Source of the DNA: Arthrobacter sp. QXT-31
GTDB lineage: Bacteria > Actinomycetota > Actinomycetes > Actinomycetales > Micrococcaceae
Reading direction: 5' to 3'
DNA: 64,000 bases
Assembly (NCBI RefSeq): GCF_001969265.1
Contig: NZ_CP019304.1
Location: forward strand, 3,968,001-4,032,000
The notes under the pieces are model-generated. The model was not told the DNA's origin and made no database searches. It saw only the letters and a program-made list of their open reading frames with translations. Every line of letters begins with the position of its first letter. The stretch's first letter is position 1. The translations under genes and the position numbers were made by a program. Below are positions 9,576-17,833 of this stretch, piece by piece.

Positions 9576-10513
9576 GCACGGTGCCAGCGGCCGCGATCGT
9601 CTGCGGTGTACTCCTGGGCGGCGGACTGTGGCTCCTCCTGGTCAGACTCCCGTTCATGCGTTCTGTCAGTTTCGTCGAACGCATCGAACCACAGCTCCGG
9701 TCCCAAAACCTCGAATCGAGGCTTCTGCGGGCGGAGGAGCGGGTCATCACTCCGTTTGGTCCCCTCGAACGCATACTCCGTCCGCTGATCCGGGAAGCCA
9801 CTGCCAAACTGGCCCGGCTCAACCTCGGATCCGCAGCCCTCGGCCGAAGGCTCGCCCAGGCCCGTATCGACAAGTCGCCGCTGGACTTCCGTGCCCAGCA
9901 GCTCTTCTGGGCACTGTGCGCGTTCATTGCCGCTGTCGGCGTGATCGTCCTGGCAGCATTGGCCGGGAGATTCAGTCCCGTCCTGGCCGTGGCAGTCTCA
10001 GTCGGCTGTGGAGTTGGCGGATTCCTCTTCCGTGATTACTGGCTGGGGGTGCAGATCAGGCGGCGGGAAGAGCGGATGCTGGCCGAGTTCCCGAGCCTGG
10101 CGGAAATGATTGCGCTCGCGGTCGGGGCGGGGGAAAGCGCCACCGGCGCACTCGACCGTGTGTGCCGGACAGCCCGGGGTGAGCTCTCCGAAGAGTTCGG
10201 CAGGGTCCTGAGCGAAACCCGGGCAGGAAAGCCGCTGGTGGAGGCGCTTCAGGAGTTTTCCGCGCGTACTGATCTCGGGCCGCTTATCCGCTTTGTCGAC
10301 GGCATCATCGTGGCGGTGGAGCGCGGAACCCCACTGGCCGAGGTGCTGCGGGCCCAGGCCCAGGACGTCCGGGATACCGCGAAGCGCGAGCTGATGGAGT
10401 CTGCCGGCAAGAAGGAAGTCGCGATGATGGTGCCGCTTGTCTTTGGCGTGCTGCCCCTGACAGTGGTGTTCGCCGTGTTCCCCGGAATAGCGGCCCTCAG
10501 CCTGAATTTTTGA
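9572..10513 (+). CDS. tadC: TadC-like pilus assembly membrane protein
   Basis: A 313-residue GspF-family platform protein, partner of TadB. It has an N-terminal anchor and two membrane helices around 110-150 (LFWALCAFIAAVGVIVLAAL). The cytoplasmic GspF domain contains FPSLAEMIALAVGAGESATGALDRVC and a C-terminal hydrophobic hairpin (MMVPLVFGVLPLTVVFAVFPG). Starts at ATG within the tadB stop (ATGA overlap). The pilin gene begins about 100 bases downstream. Confidence 0.85.
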   Translation: MSTVPAAAIVCGVLLGGGLWLLLVRLPFMRSVSFVERIEPQLRSQNLESRLLRAEERVITPFGPLERILRPLIREATAKLARLNLGSAALGRRLAQARIDKSPLDFRAQQLFWALCAFIAAVGVIVLAALAGRFSPVLAVAVSVGCGVGGFLFRDYWLGVQIRRREERMLAEFPSLAEMIALAVGAGESATGALDRVCRTARGELSEEFGRVLSETRAGKPLVEALQEFSARTDLGPLIRFVDGIIVAVERGTPLAEVLRAQAQDVRDTAKRELMESAGKKEVAMMVPLVFGVLPLTVVFAVFPGIAALSLNF

Positions 10514-10610
10514 CGCCATTGTTCCGGCAACGGCCGGCGGTGGCGATGCCCAACAAACCATGCCCAACAACCGCTCCTAACAAGAAACGACTCGCAGAAG
10601 AGGGAAGCAC

Positions 10611-10751
10611 ATGACATTCATGGCCCGGCACGGACTTGCACTTCTCGCCTCAGTGGTTGCGCTGATCCGCCACTCCTTGGAAGCGGTCCCGCGACCCCGG
10701 AGGATTACGGCGCACGTGGATCATCCTGAGCGCGGGGACGTGCCCGGTTGA
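10611..10751 (+). pseudogene. 5' part of Tad pilin gene, cut by prophage
   Basis: The first 46 codons of a small pilin-like gene directly downstream of tadC. The ATG at 10611 has a good ribosome-binding site (AGGGA). The fragment ends in HPERGDVPG, the pre-cleavage motif that is also seen as ERGAAVVDF and ERGSAVVEF in the two downstream TadE-like proteins. The stop codon TGA (10749-10751) is made at the phage junction: the host ends in GGT and the TG crossover continues into phage sequence. The missing C-terminal half, starting with Trp, is at 27552-27662. Without it the fragment lacks the hydrophobic pilin helix and cannot form a pilus subunit. Confidence 0.8.
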
Positions 10752-10771
10752 CCAAAGATATTTAGGTACCT
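10746..10771. other. attL of the prophage
   Basis: Host GGT followed by the proposed crossover dinucleotide TG (10749-10750), then phage arm accaaagatatttaggtacc plus t (10751-10771). This arm is the inverted partner of 27531-27551 at the other end (19 of 21 positions pair). Confidence 0.75.
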
Positions 10772-10936
10772 CAGTTACGGTTGCTAGCTCGGCAACCGGC
10801 AAAACCGCGTAATCCTGCGGAAGTGTCGCGGCGGAGACCCCCAGAATTTGCAAGGGAGAATTATAGGTCTTGACAGAGTGTGTTAGCGCTGGAAATCGGC
10901 ATAACAATTTTGTAACTTCGGATTTCTCCGCCGTGC
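10772..10936. other. Non-coding left end of the prophage
   Basis: 165 bases between attL and the stop of the last tail gene. It contains weak stem-loops (GGTTGC/GCAACC near 10779-10797 and CCGC/GCGG near 10807-10820) that could end the leftward tail transcript. A TTGACA at 10870 has no fitting -10 element. No gene seen. Confidence 0.4.
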
Positions 10937-11398
10937 TTAGTTGATGGCAATCGTGAAGTTGAAGGCCACGAACGTAGGGTCTGTAGCGCCGTTCTGGTAG
11001 GTGATGTTTCCGTTGGAGCCGATAGCTACGTTGCCGATGACGATGGAGCCAGCCGCGTTGCCGGTGGTGACAGGCTGGTACACGCTGAACATGGGACGGA
11101 GAGCAACCGGCAGGACGGCAATGGTGGTCTTCGGGTCACCGGTGGTCGGGTTCTTGACGATGCCGTTGACGCGGATGGTGTTGCCGTTCTTGGATGCGCG
11201 GAGTCCGTTGTAGTAACCGCCACTGCCGGTGTAGGCGCTGTAGCCGTTGATCAGTGTCAGCGGAGTCCAGTCAATCTTGGCGGTGATTTCATTCAGGGCA
11301 AGCTCCACGCTTTCAGCGGTTTCCTGCACGATGTCGTGAATGGCTGCGGCTTCGGTTCCTAGCGGGTAGGAGATGTCCCAATTAGTTGTTGTTGGCAT
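10937..11398 (-). CDS. Phage tail-tip or fibre protein, hypothetical
   Basis: A 153-residue protein, last gene of the leftward structural operon. The N-terminal part (WDISYPLGTEAAAIHDIVQ) resembles the tail-associated start of short phage fibre or appendage proteins. The C-terminal half is beta-rich with many Gly, Asn and Thr, as in receptor-binding or collar domains. No enzymatic motif. ATG has AAGGG upstream. Assigned from position after the other tail genes rather than from a recognised family. Confidence 0.55.
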   Translation of the reverse strand: MPTTTNWDISYPLGTEAAAIHDIVQETAESVELALNEITAKIDWTPLTLINGYSAYTGSGGYYNGLRASKNGNTIRVNGIVKNPTTGDPKTTIAVLPVALRPMFSVYQPVTTGNAAGSIVIGNVAIGSNGNITYQNGATDPTFVAFNFTIAIN

Positions 11399-11413
11399 GG
11401 CTGCCCTTTCTGA

Positions 11414-12565
11414 TTAGACGATTTCGTTTCGTTCTGGTTTGCGGAGTACGAGATCCATGAGGCCTGTTCCGGGAGTGAAGGTGACGGCCTGAACTAGGAG
11501 GTTCTGATCGGTGCCAAAGAGCTTCACTTTGACGGTTTGTCCGGGGCGCACGGAGTACAGGGCAAGGGCTGTGACGTCGTAGGTGTGGCCCTTACTGAGA
11601 AGGCGTGCCAGCTTGGCTCTCGCTGCGGCCTTGGCCTGCGCGGTTGTGACCTTCATCTCAAACTTCTCTTGGTAGACCTTCATGCCGACTTTCGTCACGT
11701 CGAAGGGTCCGTAGGAGATGAAGGCTGAACCTAGAACAGTCTTGGGAAGGCCTGCCGGGGCGTTTGGAGCTGCCTTGGTAGGCGTATAGGTGTACTTGAG
11801 CATGACGACGTTGTAGAAGCGTTCACGGTCAGTGCTTACTCGTGCGCTGATTACTGTCCCCTCAGGACCGGTGGTCAGCGTGTGGTGCGGCGTCGTGGCA
11901 ACTTCAGGACGGGGCTGGATGATCCAGTCACGTCCGTTGGCGCAATAGATCCATGTGCCGGTGCGCTGCTGTGCTTCGTCAATGAAGTCCCACTTGTTGT
12001 CTCCGAATTCCGGAACTTCAAGGGTGGACAGCTCAGAGGCTCCATACGGCTCCGGCACGCGGGAATCAACTACCTGATCAACGGTGTTGACGTTGGATCC
12101 CAAGACGGATGTCACGAAGTTTTCCAGACCGGATTTATCGAAAACTTCGTCTCCGATAAGGGGTTCAGACTGGACTCGTAGCTCATCCGAGTAGGCAGTG
12201 ATCCTCATGGACTTACCGTCTCGGGAGTAGTCCAGTTCGCAAGACGAAATCATGAGGTCAGCAACGATGTGTGACTCTCGCTTGAAGGAGTCGAGATCGT
12301 ACCCAAGCTCGATCTCCACGCGGGTTCCCATTCGGGCGTCGAGGGCGTCAATATCGGCTTGCAGCTCCGGAATGGTGCACGTCAGGTAAGCCTCAATGTG
12401 CGGGGCACGGTTTTCGGCAAACCTGATTTGGATGTCCAGTACGTCAAGGGTGATCGGCTCCGCGTCCAGCGGATGAGCTGTGGCTGTGTAGTAGTGCCTG
12501 ACCGACTCTGAGACTTTGGCTACGGTGTCACCGGAAAAGGGCTGAACGTCTCTAAGAGCAACCAT
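11414..12565 (-). CDS. Phage minor tail protein
   Basis: A 383-residue protein located where siphophages encode the tail-tip baseplate hub. It is beta-rich with no signal peptide and contains WDFIDEAQQRTGTWIYCANG and a C-terminal segment about fluid segments (YDVTALALYSVRPGQTVKV) like hub proteins of the gp27/phage-late-control type. Start ATG is preceded by GGAGG. Its stop and the upstream gene's end are separated by zero bases (12565/12566), so translation is coupled. Function inferred from gene order. Confidence 0.6.
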   Translation of the reverse strand: MVALRDVQPFSGDTVAKVSESVRHYYTATAHPLDAEPITLDVLDIQIRFAENRAPHIEAYLTCTIPELQADIDALDARMGTRVEIELGYDLDSFKRESHIVADLMISSCELDYSRDGKSMRITAYSDELRVQSEPLIGDEVFDKSGLENFVTSVLGSNVNTVDQVVDSRVPEPYGASELSTLEVPEFGDNKWDFIDEAQQRTGTWIYCANGRDWIIQPRPEVATTPHHTLTTGPEGTVISARVSTDRERFYNVVMLKYTYTPTKAAPNAPAGLPKTVLGSAFISYGPFDVTKVGMKVYQEKFEMKVTTAQAKAAARAKLARLLSKGHTYDVTALALYSVRPGQTVKVKLFGTDQNLLVQAVTFTPGTGLMDLVLRKPERNEIV

Positions 12566-13315
12566 TTAGCCCTCCCTTTGAAGTAGCAAGTTGTCTAGCG
12601 AGCTGTAGGCCATGGCTACGTCATTGAGCGTGGGGAACGAGTAAGCAAGCTCTTCCAGCGTCCAGCCGATAGCGCCGCGTAGGGAGCCGGTGGGGCGCTT
12701 CGTCTCACGGAAGTTCACGATGAATCGGAACTGTGTTTCCTTGCCCTCCGGCGTGTAGGGGGCAATGTCGGTCTGCTCCGGGATGAAAAACATGTCCATC
12801 TTGGGAACCGGCTGCTTCAGCATGGCGATTTCCTGACGGTTGAAGACATCCTCAAGCGCCGCTGCTGACTGGTAGTCCGGCATCCAAATCTCAAGCTGTC
12901 CCTGACGGGTTCCCATTGGTCCCAGAGCAAGTACAGGGTCCGGCCTGCCGATGACTTCGTTGGCTACTGACAGGCTCTTGCGGCTGGATGAGTAGTCCGT
13001 GATCTGTTGGACCTTGGCAGAGAAGTTCGGCATGCGCGGAATCAGCAGCCATGGAGAGTCAAGCGTCAGCGTGGCCGTTCCGGTGACGGTTCCGGAATCG
13101 GTGTACAGGGTGTACGTGTTTTCGCCGTTGGCGGCTTCGTAGTCGGAGACGATGAGCTTGCCGGTGGCAGGGGAAGGGAGCTGGTAGGGCGTCATGCGTA
13201 CGTCCTGAGTCCCGTTTACATCCGTGCGCGTAATGCGGGTGACGGAGGCAGTCAAAAGGACTTCCAGCAGGATTGAGGTAGTGGCTACGTCAGGGTTGAG
13301 TCTGAGAATGGTCAT
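12566..13315 (-). CDS. Phage distal-tail-like protein
   Basis: A 249-residue beta-rich protein between the tape measure and the minor tail protein, the usual place of the distal tail protein. Seen: MTILRLNPDVATTSILLEVLL at the start and LDSPWLLIPRMPNFSAKV mid-protein. Its ATG overlaps the tape-measure stop (TAATG), implying translational coupling. I do not recognise a specific family with confidence. Confidence 0.55.
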   Translation of the reverse strand: MTILRLNPDVATTSILLEVLLTASVTRITRTDVNGTQDVRMTPYQLPSPATGKLIVSDYEAANGENTYTLYTDSGTVTGTATLTLDSPWLLIPRMPNFSAKVQQITDYSSSRKSLSVANEVIGRPDPVLALGPMGTRQGQLEIWMPDYQSAAALEDVFNRQEIAMLKQPVPKMDMFFIPEQTDIAPYTPEGKETQFRFIVNFRETKRPTGSLRGAIGWTLEELAYSFPTLNDVAMAYSSLDNLLLQREG

Positions 13316-15225
13316 TAGGGAACTTCTTTTCCGGGGCGTTGAACAATATCGACGTAGGCGGTGCGGGGGAGTGTGAGCTGTCTCAGCGATTCCTGAACGG
13401 CTCCGAGATTGGAGAGGTTGACGTTGATGTCCACGTCCTTGCCGTGAATGCCGTCAATGCGCTTCTGGACTTCGCGGACGGTGTAAACGTCGTCTACGTC
13501 CACCTTCACTTCGTCACGTCCACGAATGGCGTTGATGCGGTCCTGAACGGCCTTGACGGTGTAGTTGTCGTCCACGTCCACAAACACGTTGTCGCGGCCT
13601 TCAATGGCGTTCACGCGGCCCTGTACGGCTCCCACGGTGCCGTTGTCGGAGACGTTGACGCCGACATCTTTGCCGGTGACGCTATCCACGCTGCCTTGAG
13701 TTTCAGGAACGCCTTCAGCGGTCACCTTGACCTTGGCGTCCTTGTCCTGAGCTGCGTCCTCAACGGTCTTCTTAGCCTCTTCGCCGCCTTCAGCCTTGAT
13801 CTTCGTCTTGACCTCGGGCGGGACCAGACCGTAGGACTCGGCAAGCTTGATTGCCTCATCCTTGCTGTATCCGGCAGCTATGGCCTGATCGATGAAGTTC
13901 TGACGGAGGGTTGCCACTTCGGTAGCAAGCGTCTTGGTGCTTGCGCCCTGATCGTAGAGGCTCTGAAGGTAGTCAGCTCCGGTTTCAGTCAGATCGATAA
14001 GGGCAAGGTTGTTTGCCTGTCCGGCTGCGGTCAGGGTGTCGGTAGCCTTGCCGCGCTCTGCAATGCCTTTGGCGGTTTCGGCAATTTTCTGGTTGTACTC
14101 GATCTCGTTTTCGAGTACGTCACGGTTAACACCGGCTAGCTTCTCTTCCGCTGCGATTCTGTCCTGCTGGATCTTGAGAAGTTCGTCCTCTTTGTCCTTG
14201 CGCTTCTGGACAGCATCGGCGGATTCGCCCATTGCGTCCTTGTAATACTGGACTTCGCCGGTAGCGTCCTTGTGAGCGCCAGACTCTTCTTCGATCTTCT
14301 TTCGAAGCTCTTCACGACGTTCGATGGACTTCCTGAGCTGTTCGCCTTCTTCGTCATAGATGACAGCTCCGTCAACGGTCATGGACTGGTGGTCCTTGAG
14401 CGCGTCACGGTCTCTCTCAATGGATTCGGTCAGGTCATCGAAAGCACGCTGACCGGATTCAAGGTCACCGGCTAGACCCTTGAAAACGTCCTTGGCAGAA
14501 ACGCCTTCAACGCCTTCAAGAGCTTCCTTGACCATGCCGATTCCGGTCTTGGCTTCGTTGGCCCAAGGCGTCCAAGGGTTGTCTTCGCTGGCAAGGGCAA
14601 AGGCAATGTCATTGATCTTGTCGGCAAGTGCGGCTTCGTCCATGACGCCGCCTGTTTCGTAAATCTCTCGCGCAAGATCAGCCATCTTCTCTTTGGCTTC
14701 GTTGTTGGTTTCAGCCAACTCCTGCATTTTGGAGATAGCGATACCGATACCAACAGCAGCGGCCAGACCGGCAGCACCAGCAGCCGGACCCAGACCGGCA
14801 AAGGCGTTAGCAGCGATTTCTTGGAAGGAGTCAGCGATGGATTCAGCGGAGCCGTCAAAGCTGGCGGCTGATTCCTTGGCTGTGGAGTTCGCTTCGTCCT
14901 TCAGCTCATCGAAGCCAGCCTTGGCCCTGTCTGTGCCGTCCTTGACGTTGTTACCGATTGCCTTCCCTGAAGTCTTGGACTGATCCTCAACGTTCTTGAG
15001 GGCTTCGGTCAGATCACGGTCGATCTTCTTACCGGCGTCACCGGCAGAGTCTCCGGCGTCGTCCAGAGAGCGCTCTAGACTTTTGCCGGTGTCCTTGGCC
15101 GTGTCCTCCACGTTGTCTATGGACTTCTCAACGTCCTCCATGGACTCAGCCATGTTTTGGGCACCCTTGAGAACGCCGTCAACTTTCGCGTCAACAACGA
15201 TTTCAATTGGTCGGTTTCCGGCCAT
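13315..15225 (-). CDS. Tape measure protein, short
   Basis: A 636-residue tail length ruler. The N-terminal 130 residues are a charged Ala/Asp/Lys-rich coiled-coil. A hydrophobic stretch (AFAGLGPAAGAAGLAAAVGI) follows at about 140-165, then more coiled coil. The last 110 residues hold about four tandem repeats of the pattern VDVDDxYTVxxVQxRIxxIxGRD. At roughly 1.5 angstrom per residue the tail would be under 100 nm. There is no upstream G/GT-type overlapping chaperone pair, unusual for a siphophage. ATG preceded by AGGGG. Confidence 0.8.
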   Translation of the reverse strand: MAGNRPIEIVVDAKVDGVLKGAQNMAESMEDVEKSIDNVEDTAKDTGKSLERSLDDAGDSAGDAGKKIDRDLTEALKNVEDQSKTSGKAIGNNVKDGTDRAKAGFDELKDEANSTAKESAASFDGSAESIADSFQEIAANAFAGLGPAAGAAGLAAAVGIGIAISKMQELAETNNEAKEKMADLAREIYETGGVMDEAALADKINDIAFALASEDNPWTPWANEAKTGIGMVKEALEGVEGVSAKDVFKGLAGDLESGQRAFDDLTESIERDRDALKDHQSMTVDGAVIYDEEGEQLRKSIERREELRKKIEEESGAHKDATGEVQYYKDAMGESADAVQKRKDKEDELLKIQQDRIAAEEKLAGVNRDVLENEIEYNQKIAETAKGIAERGKATDTLTAAGQANNLALIDLTETGADYLQSLYDQGASTKTLATEVATLRQNFIDQAIAAGYSKDEAIKLAESYGLVPPEVKTKIKAEGGEEAKKTVEDAAQDKDAKVKVTAEGVPETQGSVDSVTGKDVGVNVSDNGTVGAVQGRVNAIEGRDNVFVDVDDNYTVKAVQDRINAIRGRDEVKVDVDDVYTVREVQKRIDGIHGKDVDINVNLSNLGAVQESLRQLTLPRTAYVDIVQRPGKEVP

Positions 15226-15228
15226 GGA

Positions 15229-15726
15229 TTACCCCTCTATCGCCTCGTGAAGGCGTCTCGTGACTGTCTGGACTTGCAGACTTGCAATGCGTTTAATCGC
15301 CAGCTTCGACGCCGGATAAACGGCATAGCCCTTGCTGCGGAACGTCGGGAGCTGGCGCGACGTGCGGCGGGTTACGGTGTGGCGTGTCCCCTTGGGGGAG
15401 ACACGGTTGTATCTCGTGTAGGAGTCCCTACGGTTGGAGCCGAATTCAGCGGCTCGGATGAGCTGTGCGGCTGTTGCGCCGCCTGACATCCTGCGGTTGG
15501 AGCCACCGGCTACAAGCGTGATGACTGCTCCGGCCTTGACGCGGTTACCGGTTCGGAACGTGCGCTCCGAAAACTTTGTAGCTCCAGCCTTGGCCTGCAT
15601 GGATTCTCGCCAAATGGGAGTGGACTCCGAACGCTGGTACTTCCTCAGATCGTTTTGGAGATCCCTTGGAAGGCTGCGGAAGCGCTGCTTAGCGGCACGT
15701 AGTTCACTCCCATTGGCGGTAATCAT
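15229..15726 (-). CDS. HK97 gp10-like tail completion protein
   Basis: A 165-residue very basic protein with RFRSLPRDLQNDLRKYQ at the start and AAEFGSNRRDSYTRY in the middle, the pattern of HK97-gp10-like proteins that join head and tail. It lies between major tail protein and tape measure rather than before the major tail protein, a changed order compared with most HK97-type phages. Assignment from size, composition and the AxEFGS motif. Confidence 0.5.
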   Translation of the reverse strand: MITANGSELRAAKQRFRSLPRDLQNDLRKYQRSESTPIWRESMQAKAGATKFSERTFRTGNRVKAGAVITLVAGGSNRRMSGGATAAQLIRAAEFGSNRRDSYTRYNRVSPKGTRHTVTRRTSRQLPTFRSKGYAVYPASKLAIKRIASLQVQTVTRRLHEAIEG

Positions 15727-15730
15727 GCTC

Positions 15731-16135
15731 TTAGACCGCTGGTGCGAAGACCGGGCGTCCGGTGACGGGGAGTGTCACAGAGGATGTAGCGGCAGCGTCA
15801 ACAGCTCCACCGAAGGCACCGGCCAGAAGCGTTGCGTTGACGGTGAACTTCGGTCCGGTAGTTCCGCCGTATGGAGCAATAACGATGGACTCGGTATCAC
15901 CGGCATCGTTGAAGAGCTTCAGAGCGAGGGAATCGGCGTTGGTCCAGTCCTGCGCGTAGTCGAACTGAAGGGTCCAGCTCTCGGAGCCGGTTGACTGGAA
16001 GGTCTTTCCGGAAACTCCCTTGAATTCAAGAGTTGGGGTAGTAGGGGTTAGGACGACGTTGGAAATGAGTTCTCCAAATTCCACGGTGCCAATCTTGATA
16101 CTCGCGGCCTTTAGAAATAGCGGTGTTGAAGTCAC
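15731..16135 (-). CDS. Major tail protein
   Basis: A 134-residue beta-rich protein: GTVEFGELISNVVLTPTTPT, then WTLQFDYAQDW and a C-terminal VTLPVTGRPVFAP. Short major-tail-tube proteins of actinophages have this size and layout. It starts at GTG (16133-16135), whose last bases form the TGA of the upstream gene (GTGA overlap). Confidence 0.65.
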   Translation of the reverse strand: MTSTPLFLKAASIKIGTVEFGELISNVVLTPTTPTLEFKGVSGKTFQSTGSESWTLQFDYAQDWTNADSLALKLFNDAGDTESIVIAPYGGTTGPKFTVNATLLAGAFGGAVDAAATSSVTLPVTGRPVFAPAV

Positions 16136-16539
16136 GGTGTGACTCCTTCCTGTTCAGTGCGAACAATATTTTTGTAAACGTTTGGTGAGGTTGCGGTGAC
16201 GGTGACTTTGTATCCCTGAAACCTTTCGTCAAAGATCACGTAGTCTGCGCTAGTCCAGAGGATTCCCGGAATGCGTTCAATGGAAGTTAGAACCAAATCA
16301 AGAGTTCCCTCTAGATGGTCTGAAGCCTCCTTTGACTCTCGATAACCGGTGATGATTTCAATGGCTAGTTTGTGTTCCATCATGGTTCCGTTGGCGGTCA
16401 AGGTTTCTCTGTAGACGGATACCTGAGCCTTATCCCTGCCCAAGTTGTCCGGGGAGTCTGCGGGAAATGCCTTGACCATGAAGTTCGGATTATCAGCCTT
16501 GATCTGATCTGCGATTTGTTCCCTAATAGATGCGGCCAT
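16132..16539 (-). CDS. Head-tail joining/tail terminator protein
   Basis: A 135-residue protein in the position of the tail terminator. It begins MAASIREQIADQIKADNP and carries KLAIEIITGYRESKEASDHL and a central strand region typical of minor tail protein U/terminator folds. I chose ATG 16539 because it overlaps the upstream stop (TAATG) and has GAGG upstream; a longer frame reaches 16596. Confidence 0.55.
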   Translation of the reverse strand: MAASIREQIADQIKADNPNFMVKAFPADSPDNLGRDKAQVSVYRETLTANGTMMEHKLAIEIITGYRESKEASDHLEGTLDLVLTSIERIPGILWTSADYVIFDERFQGYKVTVTATSPNVYKNIVRTEQEGVTP

Positions 16540-16859
16540 TAGCGGAGCCTCTTCAGTGGGGAAGTCTTCGGCCTGAGCAGGTTTCGTGCCTGCCATTCAA
16601 GGTTTGCAGGTCGAATGGCGTAGCCGTCAGGACCAATCTGTTCGTTATTCCCACCTGACATCTTTGACCAAAGGTCACGTGCCATGAGGATTTCGGCCAG
16701 ATACCATGCCTTAGGGATTTCGGCACCCTCGGGAAGGGAGGGCGCATATGCAACACACAGGGCATTGGCGGCTTCCATAATGTCGAAATAGGTAGCATCG
16801 TCAATGTGCTCTGCATCGGGCCAAAGCTCCAATGCTTGGGATTTCACCATGTTCCACAT
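16539..16859 (-). CDS. Head-tail connector protein
   Basis: A 106-residue, largely alpha-helical protein directly after the capsid gene, the usual slot for the gp6-like connector adaptor. It contains DDATYFDIMEAANALCVAYA and WYLAEILMARDLWSKMSGG. Start ATG 16859 has AGGG four bases upstream. Assignment by position and helical content. Confidence 0.55.
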   Translation of the reverse strand: MWNMVKSQALELWPDAEHIDDATYFDIMEAANALCVAYAPSLPEGAEIPKAWYLAEILMARDLWSKMSGGNNEQIGPDGYAIRPANLEWQARNLLRPKTSPLKRLR

Positions 16860-16888
16860 AGCGCCCTCCTTTCTTTAGTGAGAGTTGA

Positions 16889-17833
16889 TTAGGAAACCTT
16901 GACCAGCTCGCGCTTGTCGTGTTCGAGGAATGCGTAAGCGCCCCAAACGCCGTTTAGCTGACCGTTGCGGGAAACGTCTTCAGCGTTGACGCGGACAGGA
17001 CCACCGGGAAGGGTGTACATCTCAAGCGCCTTGGAGGAACCGACGATTACCTTGCCGTTCAGGTCTGTGCGGGAGAGCGGAGCAGGGATGAGCTTGAAGC
17101 CTGCAAGTGCACCCTCAGTAAGACCGATGGATGTGGAGAGCAGGGCAAGCTTGTTGGCGTCTACTGTTTCGAGAATTTCGATCCAGAGGTCAGAGCCGAC
17201 GATTGCCCACTGTGGAGTGCCGGTTTCTGCAATGAGCTGAGCGCCCTTCAGAAGCTTGTGGTAGGCAGAACCGCCAACGCCGGTAACGGCTACAGCGGTG
17301 GAATTGATCTTGTCCAGTGCGAGAGTGTCAAGCTTGCGGTCAAAGTCGTCAGCGCATTCGCGGAGGTAGCCAGCGACGTAGCCACCATCGTTGAGGGTCA
17401 GGGTGAGACGGTCGATAGCGTGACCACCGGCGAGCTGAGCAGCGGTTGTCTCAACCTCAACAACGGTCGGAGCGTTGGTGCCGATTTCAGCAGGGAATCC
17501 GGCGTAATCGTAGGCAACCTTAGGCAGGACATCGAACTTCCAGCCCTTGATCTTGGTTGCGGTCAGTGGCTTCTGTCCGAGAAGGACGGAGAACTTCGGG
17601 GTGTAGTTGCGTCCGGTCTGGTACAGCTCTCCAACATAGGCAGGAACAGCGGTCTTGTCGTAGCTGTTTGCCTTGGTGATATCGGTCAGGGCAGCGTGAA
17701 GAGCGCCGCTGGCACCGAGAGATGCACCTTCGGCAAGCATGTTGGAGAACTCTTCAAGCGCGGATGCCTGTGGAGCGGTGCTGGCGTTTGCAGCGAATAG
17801 GGTAGCTGCCGGGGCAGCGGGTGTTTCAGACAT
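16889..17833 (-). CDS. Major capsid protein from internal start
   Basis: In-frame nested product of the protease-capsid fusion. On the minus strand AGAGGA stands four bases before the ATG at 17831-17833, a spacing and strength better than many true starts in this element. The 314-residue product starts MSETPAAPAATLFAANA and contains only the HK97-fold capsid domain. Needing hundreds of capsid copies per few proteases, such a nested start makes stoichiometric sense. Confidence 0.6.
   Translation of the reverse strand: MSETPAAPAATLFAANASTAPQASALEEFSNMLAEGASLGASGALHAALTDITKANSYDKTAVPAYVGELYQTGRNYTPKFSVLLGQKPLTATKIKGWKFDVLPKVAYDYAGFPAEIGTNAPTVVEVETTAAQLAGGHAIDRLTLTLNDGGYVAGYLRECADDFDRKLDTLALDKINSTAVAVTGVGGSAYHKLLKGAQLIAETGTPQWAIVGSDLWIEILETVDANKLALLSTSIGLTEGALAGFKLIPAPLSRTDLNGKVIVGSSKALEMYTLPGGPVRVNAEDVSRNGQLNGVWGAYAFLEHDKRELVKVS

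Noticed and set aside
10757..10771. GGTACC-containing repeat as the att crossover core
   Set aside because: It occurs in opposite orientation at the two ends, and crossing there would leave extra codons and a stop in the pilin; TG at the dyad centre restores the frame.
10870..10900. TTGACA promoter at the prophage left end
   Set aside because: No -10 hexamer at an allowed spacing.
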